This document shows, in pieces, positions 54,801 through 60,800 of a stretch of DNA of 64,000 bases; the stretch's first letter is position 1; every line of letters starts with the position of its first letter. The stretch is from Vanessa cardui. Taxonomy: Eukaryota; Arthropoda; Insecta; Lepidoptera; Nymphalidae. Where the stretch lies: assembly GCF_905220365.1 (NCBI RefSeq), contig NC_061147.1, positions 3,906,001 to 3,970,000 on the forward strand, written 5' to 3'. Both the position numbers and the translations under genes were made by a program. The notes under the pieces are model-generated. The model saw only the letters and a program-made list of their open reading frames with translations. It was not told where the DNA came from and searched no databases.

Positions 54801-57800
54801 TAAAAGTCATCGTATTATTAAAAATGATACTAAAGATTATTATCAAAATAATACTAAAGAATATTAAACTACTTTATTTTACCTCATTAGTTATATTTGG
54901 ACGCCAAGGGTAAGTCGGTTCTGTAGGTCGATCAATAGAAATTTTACGTTTTGATTTATACATTTTTTCAGATTCTGTTTCCTCGATATCCTATATAAAA
55001 TTATTATTATTAATAATAAAATTTGATGATAGAATTGTACCTCAAACAACTGAATAAAGTTATACCTCAGTTTTGCTGTAACGACGTGTCGGTTTTTTGT
55101 CGTCTTTTGGTTTTGGCTGATCCAAACTTAAGCTACGTTTTGGTTGCGTTTTTTGTGTAGCATCCTAATTGCAAAGTGAATTGAGTGTAAGAAAAGTGTT
55201 TTGTTTTAATTGTATTGTGTAAATGTGTGTGAGTAATGTGTGTGTGTACCTGTGTGTCTGTTTTCGTAGGTCGCCATGGATATACATTCTCTTTGGGTGT
55301 ATCGTCTAGATTTTGTGTTACCTTATCTTCCGTAGCTTTAGTGTCGTCCTATTTAGAAAATATATTTGATATATAATCTTACGTAATTTAGTCATCATAA
55401 ACGGATATCATTTTTCTTAAAAGAAAAATGTAGACATATACAAACGACATATACAGGACAACTTAAAATAATCCGAACAATGAAGACGTTTCCACAAAAG
55501 CACATATAGTAGACGTGAGATGTATTCTGTACTCCATTTTTGTATTTACATAATATACAAGCATGCAGGGCGGCCTAGAAGCGAACTTACCTTCAATAAT
55601 TGCTTTATTTGCGCTAACTCATTCACTACTTCCGGTTGCTTTGGGGGAATTACTTTTTTCTAAAATCAATATATTAATAAATAAGCTATTAAATCTATAT
55701 TTACTCAAAATAAAAATGACCGTTTCAGTTATGTCTTATTCTGAAAGCACTAAGGACGATATTACAATAACTTTTGGCACTTTGATGCATATGCACCAAT
55801 TCGTTTTAATAAGACATTAAAGAAACAGACTCGTCACTCCTCGGGGATAGGCTTGGCTTTAAGCTTAAAATACTTTGATTAGTAAAATTTGCGAAGCGAT
55901 TTTGGTGTCATGTACCAAAATATAGGCGAAATCATTTTCTAATAAAACTCTAGGTCTACTTGTAAAAAAAAACTAGGATTTGCTTTGTAGGGTTCGCGTA
56001 GCCATAATAAAATAAATCACTACTTAAAATTGAAATTAATTTAGTTTGAATATCTTGTAAGTTATCCGTTTTCGGTTGGACATATTTGTAATAATTCCTT
56101 ACCTTAAGTCCAGTCTTTTTGATTTGTGAAACCTGTTCTTGTTCAGATATCGATGAAACCGATGATTTTCTGCTCTCAGAAGTTTCTTTTGTGAACTGTA
56201 AAAAAATATTGATGACATTGTATTAAGACGTGAATTTACTAAACGATTTCATCATAGAATATATTTTATTCTAAAGTTGAATCGGTTATATTTGAGTCGT
56301 TCAAATTCTGGCACGTCCTCTGTTTGGTAACGATGCGAAAACATCTACTAAAGTTTTGAGATTTGTTTACACAATAAATGCTCGTAAATAGTACTGGCGT
56401 TTTAATAGTTTACTGTGACACTCTCGTCTTTACCTAAATAAATGTTGTTTAAGGGGTGATCAATTAACAGTGTTATTTTTGCTTCTTTCAAATGTCAAAT
56501 CAATGATGAAAAAGACAAATCAAATTACTTTAGCTGAACATCTGCTAAACAAAACACCTACATAATAACTAATATAACTTATAAAGATTATAGTTTCGAC
56601 CTTAATCTTAAATCAGCTGTTTATAAATACGATAATAATTACACCATGTGGACAATGTCGCAAGGAAAGTAAGTTATTATTGTAGCTAACAATATAGCAG
56701 CTACAATCTGCACATACCGTCTCGATGCGGCCCTCGCGAGTGGCAAGCGGCCAGCTCGCGTTTTTTTTGGGAGTCACAGGTGTACGGGACGAAATAAAAG
56801 CTTTGGATAATTTTTCACTTTCCTCCAATCGTTAAAATGATCACTACATTGTTTTACTAACATTATATCATGATTATTACTTAATTCAAGTGTTCGTAGT
56901 TTATTACGTCGTGAAGATTTAAAGGTTTTGGATGTGGATATGGAGGAGGACCAAATAAACGATGGATGGATTGAAAGACGATATGATTAGAAAGAATGTT
57001 GCTCGTGAGATGAGGTCCGACAGAGAAGTATGGAAGAAGAAATGCTGCGCCTACTCCAAGTAGTATTGGGATAAGGGCAGGAGGATGAGGATGTCGTCGA
57101 GATTTGTACAAAATGCCAGAGTTATATAGCAATACTTCTTATTTTTACAGAATAGGTTTCTATAGTAGTCTTTTTAGATACGTTGGTTGTAGATATAAAG
57201 ATTTTCTTAATTTTCACGTATTTGAGTAAGTTAGTTAATTCAATGTTTGACTTGATATTTTAACTCACCTTAAGCTGTTTATTTTCGATGATAGAGCTAC
57301 GTCGGCTCTCTGTTTTGACTTCTTGGACCTAAAGAGAATAGTTATTGTTTTAAAAAAAAATCCAAATAATGATAGCATTTGCATACAACGCGTAAATTTT
57401 TCATCAATAAGACTTAATTAGTATATGTATTAAATTTTTTTCTGTCTTGTAGTAGATGTTATAAAATATTGCAAAATGTTTTGTTTGTTAGATAGATTTG
57501 TTGTTTTTATAAGAAGTAACTATTGATACGATATTAAATTAAATTTGTTTCTTCTGTAAACATTTTAATAATATGCCGAATACAGTCAGGTACATTTTTA
57601 AAAGTGTATCTGTATAAAAAAAAATTTAAACACTTTGTTGTTGCACTAAAATTAATAAATGAACTGAAGATTAAAAAATGTGTACAGGACTGCAGCTAGA
57701 TGAAACTGGCTTAAAAGTCAGTTCCAAAATTTAATCCACAAAAAGTTTAGCCTTAAACAGAAGTGAAAAAATCTATCAAAATTTATAAAAAAAAGGCATT

Positions 57801-60800
57801 TTCTAATTGAAAGGACTATTGTATTCGTCTTAAAACCATTAGTTTTTTTTAATATCCCTTTCATGTCTGCAATTTTTTGCAAATTGCCCATTCACGATAC
57901 ATAGAGCACCGATCCTCGCAAAGAGCACGATGGTAGCACAATCCACCACCACGAACACTACCACTACACACCACAGAGCACTAACCACACTCTCGACGTA
58001 GGTTTCACTCTCAACGTAGGTTTCACTCGTCCGATACCGAAGCATTATAGAACTTTAGACTTCACGGCGGACAATCGCAAAGTGGCCACTCTTGCCAAAA
58101 TTTATAACTTTTATAGACTCCGTTCGAGGCAAAATTTTTCCCGCCTCCCACGTATTACCCTCGAATGCTGATGTGGGACTACAATGAACTTCATTTCAGT
58201 TTATACATTCAGCAATGCGATTACAATGTATGCTATCTAAACCTTCAAACGGTTTTGGAAATTGTGTCAACAATTTTTGGTATTCGTATTAGCGCCGGAA
58301 TATTTATAAAATTGCTAAGTACTCAATCGAAGTATTTTGTTACTCTTAACAAATGCCAGTTCTTTTGGTACACTATCATTTTTGTAATAATATAAATTTT
58401 GTATAAATTTAATTAGATTTATCCAAAAATGACAAATTTGCTGCTATAACATCTACTACAAGTTTTGCATGATATGTTTACTTATAAAGAAAAATTTAAA
58501 GAGTTGTCACCGTTGTAATAAAAAGCATACCAATCCACAGATTTGAAGTAGGCTAGATACTATGAGTGGTCTTTTAATTTGTACACAGTGAAAATAAATA
58601 AAGCCACCACGTAAATACTCTAAGGCCATTACTCCTATGCAAGATCGAAGATCTTTTCAGTATGAGTCATACATACTTCTAGTATACCTATCATCCAGAT
58701 ATGTAACAATTAACATACAGTACAAAATTACATGGATGTTTATACAGGATAATCTTTGTATTTTATTACGTTTTTGACATTTCGCAATCGTATTCTGAGG
58801 TGAGTTTCGTCTTTATTATCACAGAATAGTGCTTTATAAACGCTGTCCTGTAAATATACCACAAAATAACACTCGTAAAATGTTGAACTCACATTCGAGT
58901 GTTATAATTAGTATACTCAATGTCGTGTATCACTCACAGGCATTTCACAATCCGTGTTTTGTTATCAATGAATTACAAATTTCAATCGGTACCTGTAGAG
59001 CTTTTCAGTAGGTATAATCAAATTTGAAATTGGAAATTTTTTCATTAAAAACTCTTCGATTATAGTGATTTGCTTGACAGGTGTGAACCTGTTAAGTCGT
59101 TGTGATATTTACGCGACTTAAGATAAAATAGTGCACCTCGTGTAACTTTTTCAAATGTCAAATCTACTTTAAGCACTGCTGTGCAATAAAGAATAAATGA
59201 AGAAATTTTCTTTTAATATTAATTGCTATTATATATTAAAGAAGTTCAGCAGACGTGGTCCTGTCTGTGTATATTTATTTACTTCTGTATATATATATAA
59301 ATAGATGATCTTTATTGGCGAGTAACATCAGAGCGTACAGCGCTAAAATATTCACCGTACTGAAAGCATTGTGATGACGTCCAGTCAAATGGTGTCGAAG
59401 TCTATTAATCTCTAACAGATAGTTATATTAATCAACATCAATCTTTATATCGGTTTGGCTGTTTCAGTTTCGAGCCATCGTCAAGCGTTTTGCTACTATG
59501 ATAATACTGTGATTATAACTATGATTTTCATAATAAGAAAATTATAACTAATTCTTTAATAGCCGATGATGTCACTGAAATATATATGTTCTTTGAATAG
59601 GCAGATTTCCTGATGACCCTTTACTATCAGGTAGCCTTACCTGATGGTAAAGGGTCATCAGGAAATATTTCATTTCTTACATTACCAATGTGCCTGCGAT
59701 TAAGCTGGCTCAATCACTAGTAGTGTATCAGTAGGTAGTGTTGTTGTTTGGGGGTAGAATATCTGATAAGGAATCTGATATACGAAGTCTAAGTCTCAGC
59801 CTCAGTAGTCAAATTAATATAGATCAATATCACCAGCTATAAACGTACAACATAAAACCTACTTCAAATGTGTGCATATAATACTTTTAAAATCAACCTT
59901 TTTTGTTTCAAAAGAAAATAACTAAATAAAATTTTAATATACTAACCTCGGCTTGTATGGACGTTCTCCGGCTTTCGGTCTGAAAAACAATTATTAACAT
60001 GTAACATTGGTAACGCATTTTTCTATCTCATTAAAAAAAAAACAAAGCAATTAATGACGTCAATATCATATTAAATATATACAAAGGCATAAATGGGAAA
60101 TACGTCGAAATAAAGCTTGATATGAAGATTTGTACAGATACTATACATCGTTTGAAATAAGAGGATTTTAAGCAACAAATAAATAGCTAAACTGTGGCGC
60201 TATATGAAAACCACAATAGATTATCAAAATCACCTCATTAACCAATAACTTTGAACGTGATAATATATGTCACCGTCAAATTACAAAATTCGTTAGATTA
60301 ACAATTTAACGCATTATTTTCGCTATATTGTAATCTATCAATGGGAAGCTAACTTAGAAGTTTTCCTTTTTATTATATTTTGACACATTTTTCAACAGAT
60401 TAAAATCTGTCTCGTCAGATTTTAATCTAACGAATTATGTAATCTTACGGTGACATATACACGAATGGAGCATTATCTTTTAAAGCAGGTAAACAAAAAC
60501 AATTTGTGTGTTAAAAACATTCAGAACGAACTTTTTCTCCTCCTTTTAATGTGACATTGATGGATTTACAAATACCTAATTGCCTTTATCAGCAATATAA
60601 ATTCGCTTTGAATGTTTTGGTCGACCTCATTAAGAGAGTATCATGTTCGCTTTGAAACTCCAAAATTCGTGATGACCTATTTACATAATATGGTAAAACC
60701 CTCAAAACGCAGTACCTTCACAGAGAGATGTTGCTGCTGTTGTGCTACATGCATCTGTTTTATTATAATTAGGTTAATAATTAAGATAATATTAATAACC

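Noticed and set aside
56881..57132. Minus-strand open frame of 83 codons with HPHPP
   Set aside because: No splice sites in phase 0 place it in the gene, composition is not PEVK-like, and no homology is recognised.
57839..58045. Minus-strand open frame with a hydrophobic V-rich run and repeated ETYVES
   Set aside because: The short internal duplication looks like low-complexity intron DNA; no splice or promoter support.
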